A stretch of 40,071 nt of DNA from contig JAIBCZ010000003.1 in assembly GCA_024679645.1 (NCBI GenBank), positions 1 to 40,071 on the forward strand, in the 5' to 3' direction. The notes under the pieces were generated by a model. The model was given only the letters and a program-made list of their open reading frames with translations. It searched no databases and was not told the origin of the DNA. Position numbers and translations under genes: made by a program. Within the stretch, counting starts at the first letter, position 1, and each line of letters starts with the position of its first letter. This stretch comes from Amphritea sp. GTDB lineage: Bacteria; Pseudomonadota; Gammaproteobacteria; Pseudomonadales; Balneatricaceae. Shown here piece by piece: positions 1-9,662 of the stretch.

Positions 1-66
1 ACTCAAATTGTGGGTTTGATTCAGAACAGTCGATTTTACACTATTCAGTCTTTTTTTGGCCAAAAG

Positions 67-95
67 AAAAGCCCCGTGCAGAACACGGGGCTTTT
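67..95 (-). terminator. Rho-independent terminator after groEL
   Basis: A 12-bp perfect stem (67-78 with 84-95, GC-rich inner part) closes a 5-nt loop. On the minus strand it is followed by a short T run from the A tract at 62-65. It lies about 30 bases past the groEL stop codon and so should end the groESL transcript. Confidence 0.9.
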
Positions 96-123
96 CGAAT
101 AGCTAAGGCTTAAAAAGCCGGTA

Positions 124-1797
<1,674 letters not shown>

Positions 1798-1828
1798 TCA
1801 ATCAAAAACGTTTGTCAGTCGGCTGAAA

Positions 1829-2122
1829 TCAGCTTTCCAGCACACCGTAGATATCGCTTTCATTCATGATCAGCAGCTCTTCACCGTCAACTTTAACGGT
1901 GTTTGAACCTGCGTACTGACCGAACAGTACGGTGTCACCGACCTGAACATCTAAAGCCTGAACGTCGCCAGTACTGGTAATACGACCAGTACCGATAGCC
2001 AGAACTTCACCTTGATTAGGCTTTTCTGCAGCAGAACCTGGTAGCACGATACCACTTGCAGTAGTTGCTTCTTCTTCTTTACGGCGAACAACAACACGGT
2101 CGTGAAGCGGACGAATTTTCAT
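1829..2122 (-). CDS. groES: Co-chaperonin GroES (Hsp10)
   Basis: This is the 97-residue lid of the GroEL chamber. It starts [14 protein letters not shown], carries the mobile-loop region around residues 18-32 ([20 protein letters not shown]) and ends with the usual beta-barrel segments ([28 protein letters not shown]). A strong AGGAGA ribosome binding site lies a few bases before the ATG. It is the first gene of the groES-groEL operon and sits downstream of fxsA, as in enterobacteria. A sigma-32-type promoter at 2212-2241 points into it. Confidence 0.99.
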   Translation of the reverse strand: MKIRPLHDRVVVRRKEEEATTASGIVLPGSAAEKPNQGEVLAIGTGRITSTGDVQALDVQVGDTVLFGQYAGSNTVKVDGEELLIMNESDIYGVLES

Positions 2123-2175
2123 TGAATCTATCTCCTGATCTCTTGATCAAAAAAGTGATTTTTGTTTTAAAGCGC

Positions 2176-2191
2176 AGTGGCCGAAGCCACT
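2176..2191 (-). promoter_or_regulatory. UUCG-capped hairpin in groES 5' leader
   Basis: On the minus-strand transcript, AGTGGC-TTCG-GCCACT forms a 6-bp stem with a C(UUCG)G tetraloop, an exceptionally stable loop type. It lies between the heat-shock promoter and the groES ribosome binding site, about 54 bases before the ATG. It could protect or regulate the leader; that role is inference. Confidence 0.5.
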
Positions 2192-2211
2192 ACGTACCAT
2201 TAGATGACTGA

Positions 2212-2241
2212 ATAAATGGGGGCGGTAAAAATCATTTCAAC
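2212..2241 (-). promoter_or_regulatory. Sigma-32 (heat shock) promoter of groESL
   Basis: Read on the minus strand, GTTGAAA (2235-2241) is followed after 12 bases by CCCCCATTTA (2213-2222). This closely fits the sigma-32 consensus CTTGAAA / CCCCATNT. It is placed between fxsA and groES, about 90 bases before the groES start, where a heat-shock promoter is expected. Confidence 0.85.
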
Positions 2242-2258
2242 GCCCAGTTGAAAAAAAG

Positions 2259-2741
2259 TTAGTCTTCGCGACGAAAATCGCCATCAATCACATCGCCATT
2301 CCGGTCTTCATCCTGAGGGTGCAGAGGGTTAGCCCGATGAACGAAAGGATTTTCAGCATTACTACCCTGCTGTTGCTGCGACATAGCCACAATTGAAAAG
2401 CGACTTATCACCAGTCGGGCAAAACGTTTACGCGTAAAAGGAATAAGACAGAGAAAACCCACAACATCGGTCACAAACCCGGGGGTTAGCAACAACGCTC
2501 CACCCACAGCAAGCACAATACCCTCAACCATCTCATTTCCGGGTATCTGCCCCTCATTCATACGTTGCTGAGCCCGCGCCAGGGTGGAGAGTCCCTGATA
2601 GCGCAGCATATTAACGCCGATAAACGCCGACAACAGTACCAGGCCTACGGTATACCAGGCACCAATAGCCTGCCCCACGTTAATCAACAAAGTAATCTCA
2701 ATTACCGGGACGATAATAAAAAGTAAAAACAGAAAACGCAT
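2259..2741 (-). CDS. fxsA: FxsA family membrane protein
   Basis: This is a 160-residue inner-membrane protein of the FxsA family, named for suppression of F exclusion of phage T7; its normal role is poorly known. The sequence opens MRFLFLLFIIVPVIEITLLI, has a second hydrophobic pair near residues 28-45 and 70-110 (GGALLLTPGFVTDVVGF, the typical FxsA signature) and a hydrophilic tail rich in N, D and R. A longer frame reaches 2813, but the ATG at 2741 follows a GGAG site and matches the family's N-terminus. It lies directly upstream of groES on the same strand, an arrangement also known in E. coli. Confidence 0.9.
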   Translation of the reverse strand: MRFLFLLFIIVPVIEITLLINVGQAIGAWYTVGLVLLSAFIGVNMLRYQGLSTLARAQQRMNEGQIPGNEMVEGIVLAVGGALLLTPGFVTDVVGFLCLIPFTRKRFARLVISRFSIVAMSQQQQGSNAENPFVHRANPLHPQDEDRNGDVIDGDFRRED

Positions 2742-3159
2742 AGTGCTCCAACCTTCACACCGGATTCGTACCGGGCTTATCGAAAAAATTTCTTCTTTAG
2801 GACAAATAAACACTAAAGAGTAGCGAATAGAAAAAACGCCTGTTAATCAACATAGTTAGGGGCATTTCCTGATTTTTCAACCCCATCCCGGCAACAAGCA
2901 ATCGCAGCATTTACACTTAAAACATGCAAATAATGGAATGCCGCTATGCAGTATTATCCTTTATCAATCAGACACTTAATGAATAACTACTTTTTTAGCC
3001 TCATGATAACTTATTGTTTATTAAGCAATAAGCAATCTAACACTTTTGGGCAGTAGACTTTTGTGCAGAAGCGTTATAAGTTCTTACTCAGCATATTTTG
3101 CAATGCACAATAACTGCTATATTAATAATGAAAATATAGAAGATAAGGTAGTAGAACTG
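2742..3159. other. Divergent intergenic region fxsA / SDR
   Basis: No gene is supported here. There is an inverted repeat CTTATTG (3010-3016) / CAATAAG (3026-3032) overlapping tandem copies of AAGCAAT, which could be an operator. A possible promoter for the downstream reductase is TTGCAA (3098-3103) with an AT-rich -10 around 3120-3126. A frame extending the reductase upstream to a TTG at 3046 is open but unlike the family and is not believed. Confidence 0.4.
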
Positions 3160-3921
3160 ATGGAATTGAAAGATAAAGTAATCGTTGTAACCGGCGGTGG
3201 TCGTGGTCTGGGTCGTGCTATGGCGTTGGAACTGGCGCAAAAAGGCGCGAAGCTGGCACTGGCTGATCTGGATCAGGAAGGTCTGGATGAGACCATTGGT
3301 ATGTGTATGGAATTCGGCGTAGAAGCCCGTGGTTACATCGCAAACGTGGCCGACGAAGCCTCTGTTGAAAAGCTATTCACCGACGTTGCTGCCGACTTTG
3401 GCGCACTGAATGGCCTGGTAAACAATGCTGGCGTTACTCGCGACGGTCTGTTTATTAAAGTTAAAGAAGGTAAGGTTGTTGGCAAGATGAGCCTGGACAA
3501 CTGGAACCTGGTTATGGATGTAAACCTGACCGGTACTTTCCTATGCGGTCGTGAAGCGGCTATCAAGATGATCGAGCTGGGCTGTGAAGGCTGCATCGTC
3601 AACATCTCTTCTATTTCTCGCCACGGCAACATGGGCCAGACTAACTACACCGCAACTAAAGCTGGTGTACAGGCAATGGCTGTTACCTGGGCTAAAGAAC
3701 TGGCTCGCTACGGCATCCGTGCAGCATCTATCGCTCCGGGTTACATTGCAACCGAAATGGTTATGAGCATGAAGCCAGAAGCACTGGAAAAAATTGCTGC
3801 CGGCATCCCTGCTAAGCGTTTGGGTAAGCCACAGGAGATCGCTAACACTGTAGCCTTCATCCTGGAAAACGATTATGTAAATGGTCGTTGTATCGAAGTT
3901 GATGGCGCACTTCGGGTTTAA
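3160..3921 (+). CDS. FabG-like 3-oxoacyl-ACP / SDR reductase
   Basis: This 253-residue classical short-chain dehydrogenase/reductase probably reduces a 3-oxoacyl thioester or similar ketone with NAD(P)H. It shows the Rossmann motif TGGGRGLG (residues 11-18), NNAG (88-91), and the catalytic Ser150, Tyr163 and Lys167 in ISSIS and NYTATK. The ATG at 3160 (MELKDKVIVVTGG) matches the usual family start. It is monocistronic, with a strong terminator immediately after it. It is not part of the APE operon, which has its own ketoreductase. The exact substrate cannot be told from sequence, so no gene symbol is given. Confidence 0.85.
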   Translation: MELKDKVIVVTGGGRGLGRAMALELAQKGAKLALADLDQEGLDETIGMCMEFGVEARGYIANVADEASVEKLFTDVAADFGALNGLVNNAGVTRDGLFIKVKEGKVVGKMSLDNWNLVMDVNLTGTFLCGREAAIKMIELGCEGCIVNISSISRHGNMGQTNYTATKAGVQAMAVTWAKELARYGIRAASIAPGYIATEMVMSMKPEALEKIAAGIPAKRLGKPQEIANTVAFILENDYVNGRCIEVDGALRV

Positions 3922-3943
3922 TTCTTAACTCGATAAGCCCCAC

Positions 3944-3973
3944 AAAAAAGCCAGCAGACATGCTGGCTTTTTT
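3944..3973 (+). terminator. Rho-independent terminator after SDR gene
   Basis: A 13-bp stem (3944-3956 with 3961-3973) around the loop GACA has an A tract on one side and a T tract on the other. It is a clear intrinsic terminator that could work in both directions. Confidence 0.92.
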
Positions 3974-4314
3974 CGTTTTATCTCAGTGTTGTCCCGAAAT
4001 AAGCTTATACCTTAAGACCTTACATCATAGATACCAAATCCCATTAGCAAGTACTCTCGGCTTCGGGTTAGAGGTTAGAGGTTATCAGAGAGACTTAACC
4101 TGCCTGCTCCCGCCAGACTGGTACAGTTACAACGTTTAGATAAAAACACATACTTGCCGTTATACCCATAATGATTAACTACACAGGTTCTGCCGACCGG
4201 GATCTATTGTTAGCGAAGCGACAATAAGGCATATTTATCTGCACCCGATGAGTGACTCTGAATGCCGGAAAGCTCATTTCTTAGTATTAAACTTCACATA
4301 GATAAGGATGCTTT
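3974..4314. other. Intergenic region with short direct repeats
   Basis: No gene is supported. GGTTAGA occurs twice in tandem, followed by a partial third copy (about 4067-4085). A weak inverted repeat ATTGT / ACAAT spans 4206-4225. An AAGGA ribosome binding site at the right end serves the lipoprotein gene at 4315. Nothing else recognisable is present. Confidence 0.4.
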
Positions 4315-4755
4315 ATGAAGCGGCTAATAACACTATTGCTCACTGCCATTACGACGACAGTACTCACCGGCTGTGCAAATACAGAACTAGTCTCAGACAT
4401 AGATCCACAGGTTGATATCTCACAAATACGATCGGTTCATGTTGTAAAATTTGAAAAAGATAATCGTGGTATTGAGAAACTGATAGCCAACAGTTTGAAT
4501 GGCCGGGGAATACAGGCCACAGCCAGTCCAACTAAGCCTCAACAACCGGTTCAGGCAATTGTTGAGTATCGCGATAAATGGATGTGGGACCTGACTATGT
4601 ACATGCTAGAGCTGAATATTGATTTTCGTGACCCTGAAACTAACTACAAGTTTGCTACCGGGCGCTCTTACCGTACCTCTCTTGCTCGTAAGTCACCAGA
4701 AGAGATGGTCGATGAGGTTCTTAGTGATATTTTTAACAAAGGAGTGTCAAAATGA
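4315..4755 (+). CDS. Small lipoprotein, unknown family
   Basis: This is a 146-residue predicted lipoprotein. A signal peptide (residues 1-18, basic MKR then a hydrophobic run) ends in the lipobox LTGC, giving Cys19 as the lipidated residue. The mature part is a compact mixed alpha/beta sequence (ISQIRSVHVVKFEKD, then VQAIVEYRDKWMWD and ELNIDFRDPETN). Its pattern recalls periplasmic lipoproteins that pack as small alpha/beta domains, but I do not recognise the family. It overlaps the next lipoprotein gene by 4 bases (ATGA), so the two are probably translated together and may form a pair. Position 20 is Ala, so outer-membrane sorting is expected by the +2 rule. Confidence 0.75.
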   Translation: MKRLITLLLTAITTTVLTGCANTELVSDIDPQVDISQIRSVHVVKFEKDNRGIEKLIANSLNGRGIQATASPTKPQQPVQAIVEYRDKWMWDLTMYMLELNIDFRDPETNYKFATGRSYRTSLARKSPEEMVDEVLSDIFNKGVSK

Positions 4756-5384
4756 AGCTACTCAAACTTTCAACTGCTGCCTTATTCATCTCAATTCTTT
4801 CTGGATGCGCCGTTGGTAATAAATACGATTATCAACAAGCCGAGGTATCACTCCCGGTACAAGGTTCTGAACAAATCAGCTTAGGCGTTATTGATAACAG
4901 AAGCTATATCATCAATGGCGATAAACCGGCGAACTTTATCGGACTTCAGCGGGGTGGTTTTGGCAACCCTTTCGACGTAACCACTAGCAGTGGTCAACCG
5001 ATGACCGATGATATGACAGAAGTACTGAGTCGATCTTTAGAAAACGCTGGATTTAAAGTAACAAAACTATACTTTTCCTCACCGGATACTTCACTGGTTG
5101 CAAATATCATAAAAAAAGATGGTCAGCAGAAGAATATAATTCTGACTGTATCTGAATGGAAGACCGATTCGATGATGAGCTTTGCACTTATCTATGATCT
5201 GCTATTACAGGTCAAAGACAGCAAAGGTGAGGAGATAGCATCCGCCTCAATTCGGTCAAATGGTAAAGAAACGCTGTCCGGCGCCGGCTTTGAAGAACAA
5301 AACTCTCGCACTGCTACCTCCGCATTTGAAACCAAGATATCCCGACTATTTAACAACCCCTCAATAGTTGAGGCCTTAAAATAA
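4752..5384 (+). CDS. Lipoprotein, YajG-like organisation
   Basis: This is a 210-residue predicted lipoprotein with the lipobox LSGC (Cys19). The mature region has the order seen in YajG-type outer-membrane lipoproteins. A short beta strand (ISLGVIDNRSYI) comes first, followed by a helix introduced by TDDMTEVLSRSLENAGF. A central strand (NIILTVSEWKTDSMMSFALIYDLLLQVKD) follows, and a C-terminal helix ends at NPSIVEALK. That comparison rests on pattern only. An AAGGAG site lies inside the end of the upstream lipoprotein gene and the ATG overlaps its stop, indicating translational coupling. Function is unknown. Confidence 0.75.
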   Translation: MKLLKLSTAALFISILSGCAVGNKYDYQQAEVSLPVQGSEQISLGVIDNRSYIINGDKPANFIGLQRGGFGNPFDVTTSSGQPMTDDMTEVLSRSLENAGFKVTKLYFSSPDTSLVANIIKKDGQQKNIILTVSEWKTDSMMSFALIYDLLLQVKDSKGEEIASASIRSNGKETLSGAGFEEQNSRTATSAFETKISRLFNNPSIVEALK

Positions 5385-5398
5385 CTAACTCTCTCTTT

Positions 5399-5432
5399 GG
5401 CAGCTGCTCTGGTCCGTACCAGCTCAGCTGCC
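5399..5432. terminator. Hairpin between convergent lipoprotein and apeR genes
   Basis: GGCAGCTG (5399-5406) pairs with CAGCTGCC (5425-5432). Inside it, CTGGT pairs with ACCAG around the loop CCGT, separated by a CT/CT internal mismatch. It lies between converging genes and could stop transcription from both sides, although neither flank has a long T tract. Confidence 0.55.
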
Positions 5433-5526
5433 TTACAACTCTTGATTCAATTTAGCTGTCGCTTGCATAGAGCGCGAGCTGTCACACTCTCCCCAGCTAA
5501 CAACACTTTCGAAACAACTTAGCGAC

Positions 5527-6753
5527 CTAATTCCAGCGTTTAAAAACCAGAGAAGTATTTATCCCCCCAAAAGCAAAGTTATTGCTCATGACATACTCTG
5601 TACTAATACTCCGTCGCTCCTCCATGATGTAATCAAGCTCAGCACACTCAGGGTCAACATTAACAAGGTTTGCCGTTGGACAAAACCATTCGTCATTCAT
5701 CATCTCGATAGCTGTCCAGGCCTCGAGGGCGCCGCAAGCGCCTAGCGTGTGCCCGGTATAGCTTTTTAGTGAGCTAATCGGCGTGTTACCACCAAATACG
5801 GCTGCGGTTGCATGGCTTTCTGCGATATCGCCACGATCTGTTGCTGTACCATGAGCACTGACATAGCCTATATCGGTTGCAGATACCTGCGCATCGCTCA
5901 GCGCCAGCTGCATCGCCACTTCCATTGTCTCAGCATTAGGCTGAGTGACATGCTGACCGTCTGAGTTAGTGCCAAAACCGACAACTTCCGCATAGATACT
6001 GGCACCCCGGTTCAACGCATGCTCGAGCTCTTCCAGAATCAGCGTACCGCCGCCCTCTCCTATCACTAAACCATCTCTGTCTTTATCAAACGGCCGCGGT
6101 GATAGTTCTGGCGTATCATTAACCACACTGGTGGCAAACAACGTATCAAATACAGCCGCCTCGGTAGCACACAAACCTTCACTGCCGCCTGCCACCATCA
6201 CCTGCTGCATACCGTATTTTATCGACTCGTAGGCGTAACCTATCCCCTGACTACCCGAGGTACAAGCACTGGAGGTGGTGATAACCCGGCCACGGAGACC
6301 AAAATACACGCCAATATTTACTGGAGCAGTATGCGCCATCATCTTCACATAAGAATTAGCGTTCAGGCCGTCTGATGAATGATTAATCAACATATTGCCA
6401 AAATCAATGAAGGCTTTAGTATCACCGGCTGAAGAACCGAACGCGATACCTACTTGTCCCTGACCCAACTCTTCAGAATTCAGCAGTCCCGCATCGGCCA
6501 GTGCTCGTTCAGTACTATAAACACCAAACTGCGCCACCCGGCCCATACTGCGAAGGTCTTTTCTTTTATAATGGGAAGGCATCGTAAAATCTAAAACGGG
6601 CGCAGCAAGACGAGTATTAAGACCATCATAGATGTCCCATTCATCCATTCTGACAATACCCGTTTTTAATGTTCTCAGGCTTTCGCTGATCGTTTGCCAG
6701 TCATTTCCGATTGGAGAGAAGCCTGCCACCCCAGTTACAACAACACGTTTCAT
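5527..6753 (-). CDS. apeR: APE beta-ketoacyl-ACP synthase (ApeR type)
   Basis: This is a 408-residue ketosynthase of the FabF/KAS II type that condenses malonyl units onto ACP-bound chains. It is complete, with Cys164 in SSACTSG, His301 in SAHGTATD and His335 in YTGHTLGA forming the C-H-H active site. In characterised APE systems ApeR is a homodimeric second ketosynthase that complements ApeO:ApeC; assigning that role here rests on gene order and the intact active site. It is the last gene of the operon. Its start overlaps the stop of the ketoreductase gene by one base, so it is translationally coupled. Confidence 0.93.
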   Translation of the reverse strand: MKRVVVTGVAGFSPIGNDWQTISESLRTLKTGIVRMDEWDIYDGLNTRLAAPVLDFTMPSHYKRKDLRSMGRVAQFGVYSTERALADAGLLNSEELGQGQVGIAFGSSAGDTKAFIDFGNMLINHSSDGLNANSYVKMMAHTAPVNIGVYFGLRGRVITTSSACTSGSQGIGYAYESIKYGMQQVMVAGGSEGLCATEAAVFDTLFATSVVNDTPELSPRPFDKDRDGLVIGEGGGTLILEELEHALNRGASIYAEVVGFGTNSDGQHVTQPNAETMEVAMQLALSDAQVSATDIGYVSAHGTATDRGDIAESHATAAVFGGNTPISSLKSYTGHTLGACGALEAWTAIEMMNDEWFCPTANLVNVDPECAELDYIMEERRSISTEYVMSNNFAFGGINTSLVFKRWN

Positions 6754-7478
6754 TAATACATCCCGCCATTTACAGATATTACCTGCCGGGTAATATATCC
6801 AGCATCTTCAGACATAAGGAAACTGATCGTGCCGGCAACTTCATCTATACTTCCTACCCGTTGCATAGGCACCATCTTCATCGCTTCATCCAGCGCCAGA
6901 TGTTCTGTCATTTCGGTTTCAATAAGGCCAGGGGAAACACAGTTCACTGTAATTTTCCGTTTTGCCAATTCTACTGCCAACGCCTTTGTCGCGCCGATGA
7001 TACCTGCTTTTGCTGCGCTGTAATTAACCTGCCCACGATTACCCATCTCACCTGATACCGAAGACAGGGTAACGATCCGACCGGCTTTCCGACGCCGAAT
7101 CATCGACATAATTACCGGATGAAGAACATTATAAAAGCCATCCAGGTTGGTCCTTAATACCTCATCCCACTCCTCTCCAGGTATCGCTGGAAAAGCATTA
7201 TCTCGTGCCACACCTGCATTACAGACAACACCATAGTAGCCGCCAAATTCTTCTGTATCCTGCTCCAGGACTTCGCGAGTTTTATCGCGATTGGCGATAT
7301 CAAACTGTAAAACTCTTACCTTTTGCCCAAGCGCCTGAATCTGAGCCGCTACTTGTTCAGCGTCCGCAAAATTAGAACGACAATGCAACACAATATCATA
7401 GCCATCCCGGGCTAACCGCAGCGCGATACCTTTACCAATGCCTCTACTTGAACCGGTAACCAGAACTGTTCCCTTCAT
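6753..7478 (-). CDS. apeQ: APE 3-ketoacyl-ACP reductase (ApeQ type)
   Basis: This 241-residue FabG-like short-chain reductase reduces the beta-keto group after each condensation in polyene synthesis, using NADPH. The motif TGSSRGIG (8-15), CNAG (86-89), and catalytic Ser140, Tyr153 and Lys157 (SSVSG ... NYSAAK) are all present. It overlaps the dehydratase gene upstream by four bases and the apeR gene downstream by one. Its place between ApeP- and ApeR-like genes is the standard APE order. Confidence 0.93.
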   Translation of the reverse strand: MKGTVLVTGSSRGIGKGIALRLARDGYDIVLHCRSNFADAEQVAAQIQALGQKVRVLQFDIANRDKTREVLEQDTEEFGGYYGVVCNAGVARDNAFPAIPGEEWDEVLRTNLDGFYNVLHPVIMSMIRRRKAGRIVTLSSVSGEMGNRGQVNYSAAKAGIIGATKALAVELAKRKITVNCVSPGLIETEMTEHLALDEAMKMVPMQRVGSIDEVAGTISFLMSEDAGYITRQVISVNGGMY

Positions 7479-7927
7479 TCACTTGCCCCCTGTAAAAACT
7501 GTTCCGCATCTTCGGGCTGAAAAACATTTAAGCTCGCTGTGGCGGTATAACTATTCGCACGCAGATGACACTCGAAGGCACTCAAGCCATTTTCAGCCTG
7601 CATGTTCCTGATCACTTTCAACTCCAGTTGATCACCAGGCAGAAAGTAATCAGTACTACAAATATACTTACGTGTTCCCAACAAAAAACCCAGCTTGGGT
7701 GACTCACCCTTAAGCCTCTCCTGCAAGCCAGCAAAAGCACCGATGGCCTGAGCCAGATATTCAAGACCAACCCATGCAGGTACACCTTTAGAATCAGCAA
7801 ACATTGAATCCTGAGTAATCACTACCTGTGCAGACAACCAGTCTTCGCCCTGTCCCGTAATCGATGTTAACAGGCTCATTCGCCCCGAGTGAGGCACCAG
7901 ATCAGCTACCTGATATTCAGATTTCAT
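7475..7927 (-). CDS. apeP: APE 3-hydroxyacyl-ACP dehydratase (ApeP type)
   Basis: This 150-residue single hotdog-fold protein is similar to the dehydratases of APE clusters, which work with the ApeI dehydratase to make each double bond. The N-terminus (YQVADLVPHSGRMSLL) and the segment GVPAWVGLEYLAQAIGAFAG, where the hotdog central helix lies, are typical. His13 in VPHSG is the likely catalytic-type residue by analogy. It overlaps apeQ by four bases and apeO by one. Its partner domain here is the C-terminal hotdog of the ligase fusion at 15876. Confidence 0.88.
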   Translation of the reverse strand: MKSEYQVADLVPHSGRMSLLTSITGQGEDWLSAQVVITQDSMFADSKGVPAWVGLEYLAQAIGAFAGLQERLKGESPKLGFLLGTRKYICSTDYFLPGDQLELKVIRNMQAENGLSAFECHLRANSYTATASLNVFQPEDAEQFLQGASE

Positions 7928-9090
7928 TACAACCGCCTCAATATCAGAGATATATTATTGCCACCAAAAGCAAATGAGTTGCTCAGCATATATTCCAGTT
8001 TCTCATCTGTGGATTTAGCCACAAGGTTGATAGCAGGCAGACCGGGATCAGACTCACCATCCCAGTAATGCGGAGGTATCAAGCTCTCCCGCAACGCCAG
8101 CCAACCGATAGCCGCTTCAAGAGCACCAGCAGCGCCCAGAGTGTGTCCGGTAAAGGGTTTAGTTGAACTACAACGCACTTGCGTACCAAATACTTCAGTT
8201 ACCGCTCTTGACTCCATCTGATCGTTCAGTGGTGTCGCTGTGCCATGAAGATTAATATAACTAATCTTTTCGGCAGAGATTCCCGCATCAGCTAATGCCG
8301 CAGACATACACCTGACCGCACCTGCACCTGATGGATCTGGCGCAGAGATATGATGAGCATCGGAACTTTCACCAACCCCCGCAAGCTCAACGCCTTCAGC
8401 CTCGGCAGTAACCAGAAATAGCGCTGCGGCTTCACCGATATTAATACCATTCCTATTAACACTGAATGGGTTACAAAGCTGTTCACTAACCGCTTCCAGT
8501 GACGAAAATCCCTGTACAGTCAGGTGGCACATTGTATCTACTCCACCTGCGATCACGGCATCACAGAGGCCTGATCGCAGCAATCTTCGAGCCGATGCCA
8601 GCGTCTTGCTCCCAGAAGAACAGGCCGTAGAAATGCCAAACACAGGCCCGCTAACATCTAACTCTTCAGCCACGAAGGCTGCGGTGGCACCCATCTCCTG
8701 AAGACCATAATCATACTCGTCAGGAACTTGCCCCGTTATCGCCCGTTGATTAAGAAAGGCTTCGCTATCGCCGATACCCGAAGTAGATGTGCCTATGACC
8801 ACAGCAACCCGATCGGCACCATAACGCTTTATTGCTGTATTCACCTGACTTCTGATCTGATCTAAAGCAGCCAGAGCAAAGCGATTATTTCGGCTCTGCC
8901 ATTTCGGCTCACTAAATTGAATTTCTGGTAACTCACCGTCATATAGCCCCAACGGAAGTTGCTGGCCGGGACTGAATTGATCAGTCAGGGTTAATTCTGG
9001 CTGACCAGATCTGAGTAAGTCACAGACTTTCCCTGGCGAATCTCCCATCGCGCTGAGCATTGCCATTGCATTGAGGTAACATCGTTTCAA
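7927..9090 (-). CDS. apeO: APE beta-ketoacyl-ACP synthase (ApeO type)
   Basis: This 387-residue ketosynthase is the expected catalytic partner of the chain-length-factor-like protein at 19399. Cys157 (TACSSGS), His282 (NLHGTAT) and His316 (FTGHTLGA) give a complete C-H-H active site. The N-terminus is short and divergent compared with FabF. It is separated from its presumed partner ApeC by about 10 kb within the same operon, as is usual for these loci. It overlaps the ApeN-like lipoprotein gene by four bases. Confidence 0.92.
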   Translation of the reverse strand: MKRCYLNAMAMLSAMGDSPGKVCDLLRSGQPELTLTDQFSPGQQLPLGLYDGELPEIQFSEPKWQSRNNRFALAALDQIRSQVNTAIKRYGADRVAVVIGTSTSGIGDSEAFLNQRAITGQVPDEYDYGLQEMGATAAFVAEELDVSGPVFGISTACSSGSKTLASARRLLRSGLCDAVIAGGVDTMCHLTVQGFSSLEAVSEQLCNPFSVNRNGINIGEAAALFLVTAEAEGVELAGVGESSDAHHISAPDPSGAGAVRCMSAALADAGISAEKISYINLHGTATPLNDQMESRAVTEVFGTQVRCSSTKPFTGHTLGAAGALEAAIGWLALRESLIPPHYWDGESDPGLPAINLVAKSTDEKLEYMLSNSFAFGGNNISLILRRL

Positions 9091-9662
9091 GGTTCCAAAT
9101 CCTTCTGCTCAAGGGTCTCAATTAGAACCCGGTATTTGGCCAGATAATTGTATATATTGATCTGCTGTTCATGGTAACTGACATCTACCCACAAATTATC
9201 ATTATGGGTCAGTTCTCGACGACCATCGGTTATATCAATATTCCACCCCTGATCCGAACGATAATTACGCAGCAGCGTATCCCCGGGCCATAGCGCAAAT
9301 TGAATCAGCGCCAGTATATCTTTACCCGGGAGTTCAATCGAGGGCATCGCCCGCTGTTCCAGCTGTTCTCCATCAAATTCAAGGTACAGCAGCTGCTGTC
9401 CAGTTGGCAGTAAAGCGACCAGTTTAGACTGTTCATAGGTGAACCGGGCGATCGCAACAAACTGCTTTTGCTGCCCCCAGCTACTTAAAGTCACACGCTG
9501 TGTCAACAATACCGGCGCCGGCCCGTGTACCGGTTTAAGTAGCAGCATTTCAGGCGAACGTTCCACAGTACCAAAACTGCTACAGCCCGCCAGTAAAAAC
9601 AGGAACAGTGCGCAGCCCATTCTGGTTAGCGGAGTCTTCAATTCCGACATCAGTTGCGACAT
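9087..9662 (-). CDS. apeN: APE DUF3261-type lipoprotein (ApeN)
   Basis: This is a predicted lipoprotein of up to 191 residues. A hydrophobic signal segment (GCALFLFLLAGC) ends in the lipobox LAGC. The mature part is beta-rich (VLLTQRVTLSSWGQQKQFVAIARF, LYLEFDGEQLEQRAMPS), as expected of DUF3261 proteins that accompany LolA-like proteins in APE clusters, probably in moving or holding the pigment at the outer membrane. A later ATG at 9650 would give a TGATG junction with the gene upstream, matching the coupling used elsewhere in this operon, and may be the true start. Its function has not been shown directly in any member I know. Confidence 0.8.
   Translation of the reverse strand: MSQLMSELKTPLTRMGCALFLFLLAGCSSFGTVERSPEMLLLKPVHGPAPVLLTQRVTLSSWGQQKQFVAIARFTYEQSKLVALLPTGQQLLYLEFDGEQLEQRAMPSIELPGKDILALIQFALWPGDTLLRNYRSDQGWNIDITDGRRELTHNDNLWVDVSYHEQQINIYNYLAKYRVLIETLEQKDLEP

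Noticed and set aside
3046-3159. N-terminal extension of the FabG-like reductase from a TTG
   Set aside because: The added 38 residues have no similarity to the family, and the ATG at 3160 matches the conserved start.
4060-4090. CRISPR-like repeats (GGTTAGA copies)
   Set aside because: Only two full tandem heptamers and a partial third, with no spacers; simple repeat at most.
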